Source: Lasioglossum baleicum
Taxonomy: Eukaryota; Arthropoda; Insecta; Hymenoptera; Halictidae
Length of the DNA stretch: 64,000 nt
NCBI RefSeq assembly: GCF_051020765.1
Contig: NW_027469102.1
Location: 806,001-870,000, forward strand
Reading direction: 5' to 3'
The notes under the pieces are model-generated. The model ran no database searches. It saw nothing but the letters and a program-made list of their open reading frames with translations, and was not told where the DNA came from. This document shows, in pieces, positions 23,150 to 34,339 of this stretch (positions are counted from its first letter, which is position 1; each line of letters opens with the position of its first letter). The position numbers were made by a program, and so were the translations under genes.

Positions 23150-23500
23150 CCCTGCGGGATGCATCCTCTCGCACGTGTTTTTACTCGACTAGCCTGCGGG
23201 ATGCATCCTCTCGCACGTGTTTTTACTCGACTAGCCTGCGGGATGCATCCTCTCGCACGTGTTTTTGCTCGACTAGCCTGCGGGATGCATCCTCTCGCAC
23301 GTGTTTTTGCTCGACTAGCCTGCGGGATGCATCCTCTCGCACGTGTTTTTGCTCGACTAGCCTGCGGGATGCATCCTCTCGCACGTGTTTTTCCTCGACT
23401 AGCCTGCGGGATGCATCCTCTCGCACGTGTTTTTGCTCGACTAGCCTGCGGGATGCATCCTCTCGCACGTGTTTTTGCTCGACTAGCCATGCGCATCCCA
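23150..23500 (+). repeat. Boundary between domains I and II
   Basis: The last domain I markers are GCGCGATGC (about 23.07 kb) and CGACTACCC (about 23.15 kb, here on a TTTTTGC background instead of the usual TTTTTAC, so probably a hybrid monomer). The first domain II markers are TGTGCATGCG (about 23.51 kb), the exit AAAACTTCGCACG (about 23.57 kb) and CTACTTGAC (about 23.76 kb). Between them lie near-consensus 42-mers with one private TTTTTCCTCGAC copy. The change is sharp, within about 0.4 kb. Confidence 0.75.
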
Positions 23501-23749
23501 AAAAACCTGTGCATGCGCATCCCAAAAAACCTGCGCATGCGCATCCCACAAAACCTGCGCATGCGCATCCCACAAAACTTCGCACGTGTTTTTACTCGAC
23601 TAGCCTGCGGGATGCATCCTCTCGCACGTGTTTTTACTCGACTAGACTGCGGGATGCATCCTCTCGCACGTGTTTTTGCTCGACTAGCCTGCGGGATGCA
23701 TCCTCTCGCACGTGTTTGTGCTCGACTAGCCTGCGGGATGCATCCTCTC

Positions 23750-23768
23750 GCACGTGTTCTACTTGACT
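23750..23768 (+). other. 1-bp-deleted monomer TGTTCTACTTGAC, first copy
   Basis: Compared with TGTTTTTACTTGAC it is one base short with a T to C change. The same monomer in the same context (after a TTTGTGC monomer, about 0.27 kb past a K-K-Q-Q block with CTTCGCACG exit) recurs at 53,608 and 58,365. The 29.86 kb gap shows that HOR segments have moved over long distances inside the array. Confidence 0.8.
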
Positions 23769-25969
23769 AGCCTGCGGGATGCATCCTCTCGCACGTGTAT
23801 TTGCTCGACTAGCCAGCGGGATGCATCCTCTCGCACGTGTTTGTGCTCGACTAGCCTGCGGGATGCATCCTCTCGCACGTGTTTTTACTTGACTAGCCTG
23901 CGGGATGCATCCTCTCCTACGTGTTTTTGCTCGACTAGCCTGCGGGATGCATCCTCTCGCACGTGTTTTTGCTCGACTAGCCTGCGAGATGCATCCTCTC
24001 GCACGTGTTTTTACTCGACTAGCCTGCGGGATGCATCCTCTCGCACGTGTTTTTGCTCGACTAGCCTGCGGGATGCATCCTCTCGCACGTGTTTTTACTC
24101 GACTAGCCTGCGGGATTCATCCTCTCGCACGTGCTTTTACTCGACTAGCCTGCGGGATGCATCCTCTCGCACGTGTTTTTGCTTGACTAGCCTGCAGGAT
24201 TCATCCTCTCGCACGTGTTTTTACTCGACTAGCCTGCGGGATGCATCCTCTCGCACGTGTTTTTAGTCGACTAGCCTGCGGGACGCATCCTCTCGCACGT
24301 GTTTTTACTCGACTAGTCTGCGGGATGCATCCTCTCGCACGTGTTTTTGCTCGACTAGCCTGCGGGATGCATCCTCTCGCACGTGTTTTTGCTCGACTAG
24401 CCTGCGGGATGCATCCTCTCGCACGTGTTTTTGCTCGACTAGCCTGCGGGATGCATCCTCTCGCACGTGTTTTTGCTCGACTAGCCTGCGGGATGCATCC
24501 TCTCGCACGTGTTTTTACTCGACTAGCCATGCGCATCCCAAAAAACCTGCGCATGCGCATCCCACAAAACCTGCGCATGCGCATCCCACAAAACTTCGCA
24601 CGTGTTTTTACTCGACTAGCCTGCGGGATGCATCCTCTCGCACGTGTTTTTGCTCGACTAGCCTGCGGGATGCATCCTCTCGCACGTGTTTTTACTCGAC
24701 TAGCCTGCGGGATGCATCCTCTCGCACGTGTTTTTGCTCGACTAGCCTGCGGGATGCATCCTCTCGCACGTGTTTTTACTCGACTAGCCTGCGGGATTCA
24801 TCCTCTCGCACGTGCTTTTACTCGACTAGCCTGCGGGATGCATCCTCTCGCACGTGTTTTTGCTCGACTAGCCTGCAGGATTCATCCTCTCGCACGTGTT
24901 TTTTCTCTACTAGCCTGCGGGATGAATCCTCTCGCACGTGTTTTTGCTCGACTAGCCTGCGGGATGCATCCTCTCGCACGTGTTTTTACTCGACTAGTCT
25001 GCGGGATGCATCCTCTCGCACGTGTTTTTGCTCGACTAGCCTGCGGGATGCATCCTCTCGCACGTGTTTTTGCTCGACTAGCCTGCGGGATGCATCCTCT
25101 CGCACGTGTTTTTGCTCGACTAGCCTGCGGGATGCATCCTCTCGCACGTGTTTTTGCTCGACTAGCCTGCGGGATGCATCCTCTCGCACGTGTTTTTGCT
25201 CGACTAGCCATGCGCATCCCAAAAAACCTGCGCATGCGCATCCCACAAAACCTCGCACGTGTTTTTACTCGACTAGCCTTTGGGATGCATCCTCTCGCAC
25301 GTGTTTTTACTCGAGTAGCCTGCGGGATGCATCCTCTCGCACGTGTTTTTACTCGACTAGCCTGCGGGATGCATCCTCTCGCACGTGTTTTTGCTCGACT
25401 AGCCTGCGGGATGCATCCTCTCGCACGTGTTTTTGCTCGACTAGCCTGCGGGATGCATCCTCTCGCACGTGTTTTTGCTCGACTAGCCATGCGCGTCCCA
25501 AAAAACCTGCGCATGCGCATCCCAAAAAACCTGCGCATGCGCATCCCACAAAACCTCGCACGTGTTTTTACTCGACTAGCCTGCGGGATGCATCCTCTCG
25601 CACGTGTTTTTACTCGACTAGCCTGCAGGATGCATCCTCTCGCACGAGTTTTTACTCGACTAGCCTGCGGGATGCATCCTCTCGCACGTGTTTTTACTCG
25701 ACTAGCCTGCGGGACGCATCCTCTCGCACGTGTTTTTACTCGACTAGTCTGCGGGATGCATCCTCTCGCACGTGTTTTTGCTCGACTAGCCTGCAGGATT
25801 CATCCTCTCGCACGTGTTTTTACTCGACTAGCCTGCGGGATGAATCCTCTCGCACGTGTTTTTGCTCGACTAGCCTGCGGGATGCATCCTCTCGCACGTG
25901 TTTTTGCTCTACTAGCCTGCGGGATGCATCCTCTCGCACGTGTTTTTGCTCGACTAGCCTGCGGGATGC

Positions 25970-28900
25970 ATCCTCTCGCACGTGTTTTTGCTCGACTAGC
26001 CTGCGGGACGCATCCTCTCACACGTGTTTTTACTCGACTAGCCTGCGGGATGCATCCTCTCGCACGTGTTTTTACTCGACTAGCCTGCGGGAAGCATCCT
26101 CTTGCACGTGTTTTTACTCGACTAGCCTGCGGGATGCATCCTCTCGCACGTGTTTTTACTCGACTAGCCTGCGGGAAGCATCCTCTCGCACGTGTTTTTA
26201 CTCGACTAGTCTGCGGGAAGCATCCTCTCGCACGTGTTTTTACTCGACTAGCCTGCGGGAAGCATCCTCTCGCACGTGTTTTTACTCGACTAGTCTGCGG
26301 GAAGCATCCTCTCGCACGTGTTTTTACTCGACTAGTCTGCGGGATGCATCCTCTCGCACGTGTTTTTGCTCGACTAGCCTGCGGGATGCATCCTCTCGCA
26401 CGTGTTTTTGCTCGACTAGCCTGCGGGATGCATCCTCTCGCACGTGTTTTTGCTCGACTAGCCTGCGGGATGCATCCTCTCGCACGTGTTTTTGCTCGAC
26501 TAGCCATGCGCATCCCAAAAAACCTGCGCATGCGCATCCCACAAAACCTCGCACGTGTTTTTACTCGACTAGCCTTTGGGATGCATCCTCTCGCACGTGT
26601 TTTTACTCGAGTAGCCTGCTGGATGCATCCTCTCGCACGTGTTTTTACTCGACTAGCCTGCGGGATGCATCCTCTCGCACGTGTTTTTGCTCGACTAGCC
26701 TGCGGGATGCATCCTCTCGCACGTGTTTTTGCTCGACTAGCCTGCGGGATGCATCCTCTCGCACGTGTTTTTGCTCGACTAGCCTGCGGGATGCATCCTC
26801 TCGCACGTGTTTTTACTCGACTAGCCTTCGGGATGCATCCTCTCGCACGTGTTTTTACTCGACTAGCCTGCGGGACGCATCCTCTCGCACGTGTTTTTAC
26901 TCGACTAGCCTGCGGGAAGCATCCTCTCGCACGTGTTTTTACTCGACTAGTCTGCGGGATGCATCCTCTCGCACGTGTTTTTGCTCGACTAGCCTGCGGG
27001 ATGCATCCTCTCGCACGTGTTTTTGCTCGACTAGCCTGCGGGATGCATCCTCTCGCACGTGTATTTGCTCGACTAGCCTGCGGGATGCATCCTCTCGCAC
27101 GTGTTTGTGCTCGACTAGCCTGCGGGATGCATCCTCTCGCACGTGTTTTTGCTCGACTAGCCATGCGCGTCCCAAAAAACCTGCGCATGCGCATCCCAAA
27201 AAACCTGCGCATGCGCATCCCAAAAAACCTGCGCATGCGCATCCCACAAAACCTCGCACGTGTTTTTACTCGACTAGCCTGCGGGATGCATCCTCTCGCA
27301 CGTGTTTTTACTCGACTAGCCTGCGGGATGCATCCTCTCGCACGTGTTTTTACTCGACTAGCCTGCGGGATGCATCCTCTCGCACGTGTTTTTGCTCGAC
27401 TAGCCTGCGGGATGCATCCTCTCGCACGTGTTTTTGCTCGACTAGCCATGCGCATCCCAAAAAACCTGTGCATGCGCATCCCAAAAAACCTGCGCATGCG
27501 CATCCCACAAAACCTGCGCATGCGCATCCCACAAAACTTCGCACGTGTTTTTACTCGACTAGCCTGCGGGATGCATCCTCTCGCACGTGTTTTTACTCGA
27601 CTAGCCTGCGGGATGCATCCTCTCGCACGTGTTTTTGCTCGACTAGCCTGCGGGATGCATCCTCTCGCACGTGTTTGTGCTCGACTAGCCTGCGGGATGC
27701 ATCCTCTCGCACGTGTATTTGCTCGACTAGCCTGCGGGATGCATCCTCTCGCACGTGTTTGTGCTCGACTAGCCTGCGGGATGCATCCTCTCGCACGTGT
27801 TTTTACTTGACTAGCCTGCGGGATGCATCCTCTCGCACGTGTTTTTGCTCGACTAGCCTGCGGGATGCATCCTCTCGCACGTGTTTTTGCTCGACTAGCC
27901 TGCGGGATGCATCCTCTCGCACGTGTTTTTACTCGACTAGCCTGCGGGATGCATCCTCTCGCACGTGTTTTTGCTCGACTAGCCTGCGGGATGCATCCTC
28001 TCGCACGTTTTTTTGCTCGACTAGCCTGCGGGATGCATCCTCTCGCACGTGTTTTTGCTCGACTAGCCTGCGGGATGCATCCTCTCGCACGTGTTTTTGC
28101 TCGACTAGCCATGCGCGTCCCAAAAAACCTGCGCATGCGCATCCCAAAAAACCTGCGCATGCGCATCCCACAAAACCTCGCACGTGTTTTTACTCGACTA
28201 GCCTGCGGGATGCATCCTCTCGCACGTGTTTTTACTCGACTAGCCTGCAGGATGCATCCTCTCGCACGAGTTTTTACTCGACTAGCCTGCGGGATGCATC
28301 CTCTCGCACGTGTTTTTGCTCGACTAGCCTGCGGGATGCATCCTCTCGCACGTGTTTTTACTCGACTAGCCTGCGGGATTCATCCTCTCGCACGTGTTTT
28401 TACTCGACTAGCCTGCGGGATGCATCCTCTCGCACGTGTTTTTACTCGACTAGCCTGCGGGATGCATCCTCTCGCACGTGTTTTTACTCGACTAGCCTGC
28501 GGGATGCATCCTCTCGCACGTGTTTTTGCTCGACTAGCCTGCGGGATGCATCCTCTCGCACGTGTTTTTACTTGACTAGCCTGCGGGATGCATCCTCTCG
28601 CACGTGTTTTTGCTCGACTAGCCTGCGGGATGCATCCTCTCGCACGTGTTTTTGCTCGACTAGCCTGCGGGATGCATCCTCTCGCACGTGTTTTTGCTCG
28701 ACTAGCCATGCGCATCCCCAAAAAACCTGTGCATGCGCATCCCAAAAAACCTGCGCATGCGCATCCCACAAAACCTGCGCATGCGCATCCCACAAAACTT
28801 CGCACGTGTTTTTACTCGACTAGCCTGCGGGATGCATCCTCTCGCACGTGTTTTTACTCGACTAGCCTGCGGGATGCATCCTCTCGCACGTGTTTGTGCT

Positions 28901-29840
28901 CGACTAGCCTGCGGGATGCATCCTCTCGCACGTGTTTTTACTTGACTAGCCTGCGGGATGCATCCTCTCGCACGTGTTTTTGCTCGACTAGCCTGCGGGA
29001 TGCATCCTCTCGCACGTGTTTTTGCTCGACTAGCCTGCGGGATGCATCCTCTCGCACGTGTTTTTACTCGACTAGCCTGCGGGATGCATCCTCTCGCACG
29101 TGTTTTTGCTCGACTAGCCTGCGGGATGCATCCTCTCGCACGTGTTTTTACTCTACTAGCCTGCGGGATTCATCCTCTCGCACGTGCTTTTACTCGACTA
29201 GCCTGCGGGATGCATCCTCTCGCACGTGTTTTTGCTCGACTAGCCTGCAGGATTCATCCTCTCGCACGTGTTTTTACTCGACTAGCCTGCGGGATGCATC
29301 CTCTCGCACGTGTTTTTACTCGACTAGCCTGCGGGACGCATCCTCTCGCACGTGTTTTTACTCGACTAGTCTGCGGGATGTATCCTCTCGCACGTGTTTT
29401 TGCTCGACTAGCCTGCGGGATGCATCCTCTCGCACGTGTTTTTGCTCGACTAGCCTGCGGGATGCATCCTCTCGCACGTGTTTTTGCTCGACTAGCCTGC
29501 GGGATGCATCCTCTCGCACGTGTTTTTGCTCGACTAGCCTGCGGGATGCATCCTCTCGCACGTGTTTTTACTCGACTAGCCATGCGCATCCCAAAAAGCC
29601 TGCGCATGCGCATCCCAAAAAACCTGCGCATGCGCATCCCACAAAACCTGCGCATGCGCATCCCACAAAACTTCGCACGTGTTTTTACTCGACTAGCCTG
29701 CGGGATGCATCCTCTCGCACGTGTTTTTGCTCGACTAGCCTGCGGGATGCATCCTCTCGCACGTGTTTTTACTCGACTAGCCTGCGGGATGCATCCTCTC
29801 GCACGTGTTTTTGCTCGACTAGCCTGCGGGATGCATCCTC
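25970..29840 (+). repeat. About 3.87-kb tandem duplication, copy 1
   Basis: Copy 1 and copy 2 share GACGCATCCTCTCACACG (26.01/29.87 kb), a run of GGGAAGCAT monomers with alternating CTAGCC/CTAGTC, and the same order of six blocks. The length of 3,865 is 83 x 42 plus six blocks plus 1. Private marks of copy 1 are an extra C at 28.71 kb (CATCCCCAAAAAACC), CCTGCTGGATG at 26.62 kb and one extra 42-mer near 28.05 kb. Confidence 0.82.
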
Positions 29841-32800
29841 TCGCACGTGTTTTTGCTCGACCAGCCTGCGGGACGCATCCTCTCACACGTGTTTTTACTC
29901 GACTAGCCTGCGGGATGCATCCTCTCGCACGTGTTTTTACTCGACTAGCCTGCGGGAAGCATCCTCTTGCACGTGTTTTTACTCGACTAGCCTGCGGGAT
30001 GCATCCTCTCGCACGTGTTTTTACTCGACTAGCCTGCGGGAAGCATCCTCTCGCACGTGTTTTTACTCGACTAGTCTGCGGGAAGCATCCTCTCGCACGT
30101 GTTTTTACTCGACTAGCCTGCGGGAAGCATCCTCTCGCACGTGTTTTTACTCGACTAGTCTGCGGGAAGCATCCTCTCGCACGTGTTTTTACTCGACTAG
30201 TCTGCGGGATGCATCCTCTCGCACGTGTTTTTGCTCGACTAGCCTGCGGGATGCATCCTCTCGCACGTGTTTTTGCTCGACTAGCCTGCGGGATGCATCC
30301 TCTCGCACGTGTTTTTGCTCGACTAGCCTGCGGGATGCATCCTCTCGCACGTGTTTTTGCTCGACTAGCCATGCGCATCCCAAAAAACCTGCGCATGCGC
30401 ATCCCACAAAACCTCGCACGTGTTTTTACTCGACTAGCCTTTGGGATGCATCCTCTCGCACGTGTTTTTACTCGAGTAGCCTGCGGGATGCATCCTCTCG
30501 CACGTGTTTTTACTCGACTAGCCTGCGGGATGCATCCTCTCGCACGTGTTTTTGCTCGACTAGCCTGCGGGATGCATCCTCTCGCACGTGTTTTTGCTCG
30601 ACTAGCCTGCGGGATGCATCCTCTCGCACGTGTTTTTGCTCGACTAGCCTGCGGGATGCATCCTCTCGCACGTGTTTTTACTCGACTAGCCTTCGGGATG
30701 CATCCTCTCGCACGTGTTTTTACTCGACTAGCCTGCGGGACGCATCCTCTCGCACGTGTTTTTACTCGACTAGCCTGCGGGAAGCATCCTCTCGCACGTG
30801 TTTTTACTCGACTAGTCTGCGGGATGCATCCTCTCGCACGTGTTTTTGCTCGACTAGCCTGCGGGATGCATCCTCTCGCACGTGTTTTTGCTCGACTAGC
30901 CTGCGGGATGCATCCTCTCGCACGTGTATTTGCTCGACTAGCCTGCGGGATGCATCCTCTCGCACGTGTTTGTGCTCGACTAGCCTGCGGGATGCATCCT
31001 CTCGCACGTGTTTTTGCTCGACTAGCCATGCGCGTCCCAAAAAACCTGCGCATGCGCATCCCAAGAAAACCTGCGCATGCGCATCCCAAAAAACCTGCGC
31101 ATGCGCATCCCACAAAACCTCGCACGTGTTTTTACTCGACTAGCCTGCGGGATGCATCCTCTCGCACGTGTTTTTACTCGACTAGCCTGCGGGATGCATC
31201 CTCTCGCACGTGTTTTTACTCGACTAGCCTGCGGGATGCATCCTCTCGCACGTGTTTTTGCTCGACTAGCCTGCGGGATGCATCCTCTCGCACGTGTTTT
31301 TGCTCGACTAGCCATGCGCATCCCAAAAAACCTGTGCATGCGCATCCCAAAAAACCTGCGCATGCGCATCCCACAAAACCTGCGCATGCGCATCCCACAA
31401 AACTTCGCACGTGTTTTTACTCGACTAGCCTGCGGGATGCATCCTCTCGCACGTGTTTTTACTCGACTAGCCTGCGGGATGCATCCTCTCGCACGTGTTT
31501 TTGCTCGACTAGCCTGCGGGATGCATCCTCTCGCACGTGTTTGTGCTCGACTAGCCTGCGGGATGCATCCTCTCGCACGTGTATTTGCTCGACTAGCCTG
31601 CGGGATGCATCCTCTCGCACGTGTTTGTGCTCGACTAGCCTGCGGGATGCATCCTCTCGCACGTGTTTTTACTTGACTAGCCTGCGGGATGCATCCTCTC
31701 GCACGTGTTTTTGCTTTACTAGCCTGCGGGATGCATCCTCTCGCACGTGTTTTTGCTCGACTAGCCTGCGGGATGCATCCTCTCGCACGTGTTTTTACTC
31801 GACTAGCCTGCGGGATGCATCCTCTCGCACGTGTTTTTGCTCGACTAGCCTGCGGGATGCATCCTCTCGCACGTTTTTTTGCTCGACTAGCCTGCGGGAT
31901 GCATCCTCTCGCACGTGTTTTTGCTCGACTAGCCATGCGCGTCCCAAAAAACCTGCGCATGCGCATCCCAAAAAACCTGCGCATGCGCATCCCACAAAAC
32001 CTCGCACGTGTTTTTACTCGACTAGCCTGCGGGATGCATCCTCTCGCACGTGTTTTTACTCGACTAGCCTGCAGGATGCATCCTCTCGCACGAGTTTTTA
32101 CTCGACTAGCCTGCGGGATGCATCCTCTCGCACGTGTTTTTGCTCGACTAGCCTGCGGGATGCATCCTCTCGCACGTGTTTTTACTCGACTAGCCTGCGG
32201 GATTCATCCTCTCGCACGTGTTTTTACTCGACTAGCCTGCGGGATGCATCCTCTCGCACGTGTTTTTACTCGACTAGCCTGCGGGATGCATCCTCTCGCA
32301 CGTGTTTTTACTCGACTAGCCTGCGGGATGCATCCTCTCGCACGTGTTTTTGCTCGACTAGCCTGCGGGATGCATCCTCTCGCACGTGTTTTTACTTGAC
32401 TAGCCTGCGGGATGCATCCTCTCGCACGTGTTTTTGCTCGACTAGCCTGCGGGATGCATCCTCTCGCACGTGTTTTTGCTCGACTAGCCTGCGGGATGCA
32501 TCCTCTCGCACGTGTTTTTGCTCGACTAGCCATGCGCATCCCAAAAAACCTGTGCATGCGCATCCCAAAAAACCTGCGCATGCGCATCCCACAAAACCTG
32601 CGCATGCGCATCCCACAAAACTTCGCACGTGTTTTTACTCGACTAGCCTGCGGGATGCATCCTCTCGCACGTGTTTTTACTCGACTAGCCTGCGGGATGC
32701 ATCCTCTCGCACGTGTTTGTGCTCGACTAGCCTGCGGGATGCATCCTCTCGCACGTGTTTTTACTTGACTAGCCTGCGGGATGCATCCTCTCGCACGTGT

Positions 32801-33665
32801 TTTTGCTCGACTAGCCTGCGGGATGCATCCTCTCGCACGTGTTTTTGCTCGACTAGCCTGCGGGATGCATCCTCTCGCACGTGTTTTTACTCGACTAGCC
32901 TGCGGGATGCATCCTCTCGCACGTGTTTTTGCTCGACTAGCCTGCGGGATGCATCCTCTCGCACGTGTTTTTACTCTACTAGCCTGCGGGATTCATCCTC
33001 TCGCACGTGCTTTTACTCGACTAGCCTGCGGGATGCATCCTCTCGCACGTGTTTTTGCTCGACTAGCCTGCAGGATTCATCCTCTCGCACGTGTTTTTAC
33101 TCGACTAGCCTGCGGGATGCATCCTCTCGCACGTGTTTTTACTCGACTAGCCTGCGGGACGCATCCTCTCGCACGTGTTTTTACTCGACTAGTCTGCGGG
33201 ATGCATCCTCTCGCACGTGTTTTTGCTCGACTAGCCTGCGGGATGCATCCTCTCGCACGTGTTTTTGCTCGACTAGCCTGCGGGATGCATCCTTTCGCAC
33301 GTGTTTTTGCTCGACTAGCCTGCGGGATGCATCCTCTCGCACGTGTTTTTGCTCGACTAGCCTGCGGGATGCATCCTCTCGCACGTGTTTTTACTCGACT
33401 AGCCATGCGCATCCCAAAAAGCCTGCGCATGCGCATCCCAAAAAACCTGCGCATGCGCATCCCACAAAACCTGCGCATGCGCATCCCACAAAACTTCGCA
33501 CGTGTTTTTACTCGACTAGCCTGCGGGATGCATCCTCTCGCACGTGTTTTTGCTCGACTAGCCTGCGGGATGCATCCTCTCGCACGTGTTTTTACTCGAC
33601 TAGCCTGCGGGATGCATCCTCTCGCACGTGTTTTTGCTCGACTAGCCTGCGGGATGCATCCTCTC
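29841..33665 (+). repeat. About 3.82-kb tandem duplication, copy 2
   Basis: This is the head-to-tail partner of 25,970-29,840, one 42-mer shorter. Private marks are an inserted G at 31.06 kb (CCCAAGAAAACC), TGCTTTACTAG at 31.71 kb and CGACCAGCC at the left junction. Offsets step from 3,865 to 3,866 to 3,824 to 3,823 as each indel is passed, which confirms collinearity. Confidence 0.82.
30370..30413 (+). repeat. Two-unit 24-mer block, K-Q, with CCTTTGGG follower
   Basis: The shortest block class: one K and one Q unit, 44 bp, so only one full TGCGCATGCGCA. The next 42-mer carries CCTTTGGG in place of CCTGCGGG. The same linked pair occurs at 25.21, 26.50, 37.09, 39.94, 44.24 and 45.99 kb, a block class inherited as a cassette. 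Confidence 0.8.
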
Positions 33666-34339
33666 GCACGTGTTTTTACTCGACTAGCCTGCGGGATTCA
33701 TCCTCTCGCACGTGCTTTTACTCGACTAGCCTGCGGGATGCATCCTCTCGCACGTGTTTTTGCTCGACTAGCCTGCAGGATTCATCCTCTCGCACGTGTT
33801 TTTACTCGACTAGCCTGCGGGATGAATCCTCTCGCACGTGTTTTTGCTCGACTAGCCTGCGGGATGCATCCTCTCGCACGTGTTTTTGCTCGACTAGCCT
33901 GCGGGATGCATCCTCTCGCACGTGTTTTTGCTCGACTATCCTGCGGGATGCATCCTCTCGCACGTGTTTTTGCTCGACTAGCCTGCGGGATGCATCCTCT
34001 CGCACGTGTTTTTGCTCGACTAGCCTGCGGGATGCATCCTCTCGCACGTGTTTTTACTCGACTTGCCTGCGGGATGCATCCTCTCGCACGTGTTTTTGCT
34101 CGACTAGCCTGCGGGATGCATCCTCTCGCACGTGTTTTTGCTCGACTAGCCATGCGCATCCCAAAAAACCTGTGCATGCGCATCCCAAAAAACCTGCGCA
34201 TGCGCATCCCACAAAACTTCGCACGTGTTTTTACTCGACTAGCCTGCGGGATGCATCCTCTCGCACGTGTTTTTACTCGACTAGCCTGCGGGATGCATCC
34301 TCTCGCACGTGTTTGTGCTCGACTAGCCTGCGGGATGCA

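Larger units (their letters stand above)
6800..23150 (+). repeat. Domain Ib: HOR sub-array marked by GTGATTTTGC
   Basis: A recurrent run of 42-mer variants carries a GTGATTTTGC monomer followed by CCTACGGG, then CACCTG, TTTTTGC, TTTGTGC, GCGCGATGC, GTGTGTTTAC and, further on, CTCGAGTAG and CGACTACCC monomers. In most copies it ends in a K-K-Q-Q block and a CCTTTCGCAC monomer. The GTGATTTTGC marker lies near 6.92, 9.51, 10.38, 11.67, 14.43, 15.99, 18.57, 19.37 and 22.54 kb, and at 0.10 kb in domain Ia. Blocks start near 7.57, 8.28, 8.86, 9.08, 9.28, 10.16, 11.03, 12.91, 13.40, 13.61, 13.83, 15.16, 15.39, 17.23, 17.72, 17.93, 18.15, 18.35, 20.03, 20.73, 21.30, 21.47 and 21.96 kb. Some contain CCCACGAAACC units just before the last Q unit. 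Confidence 0.85.
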
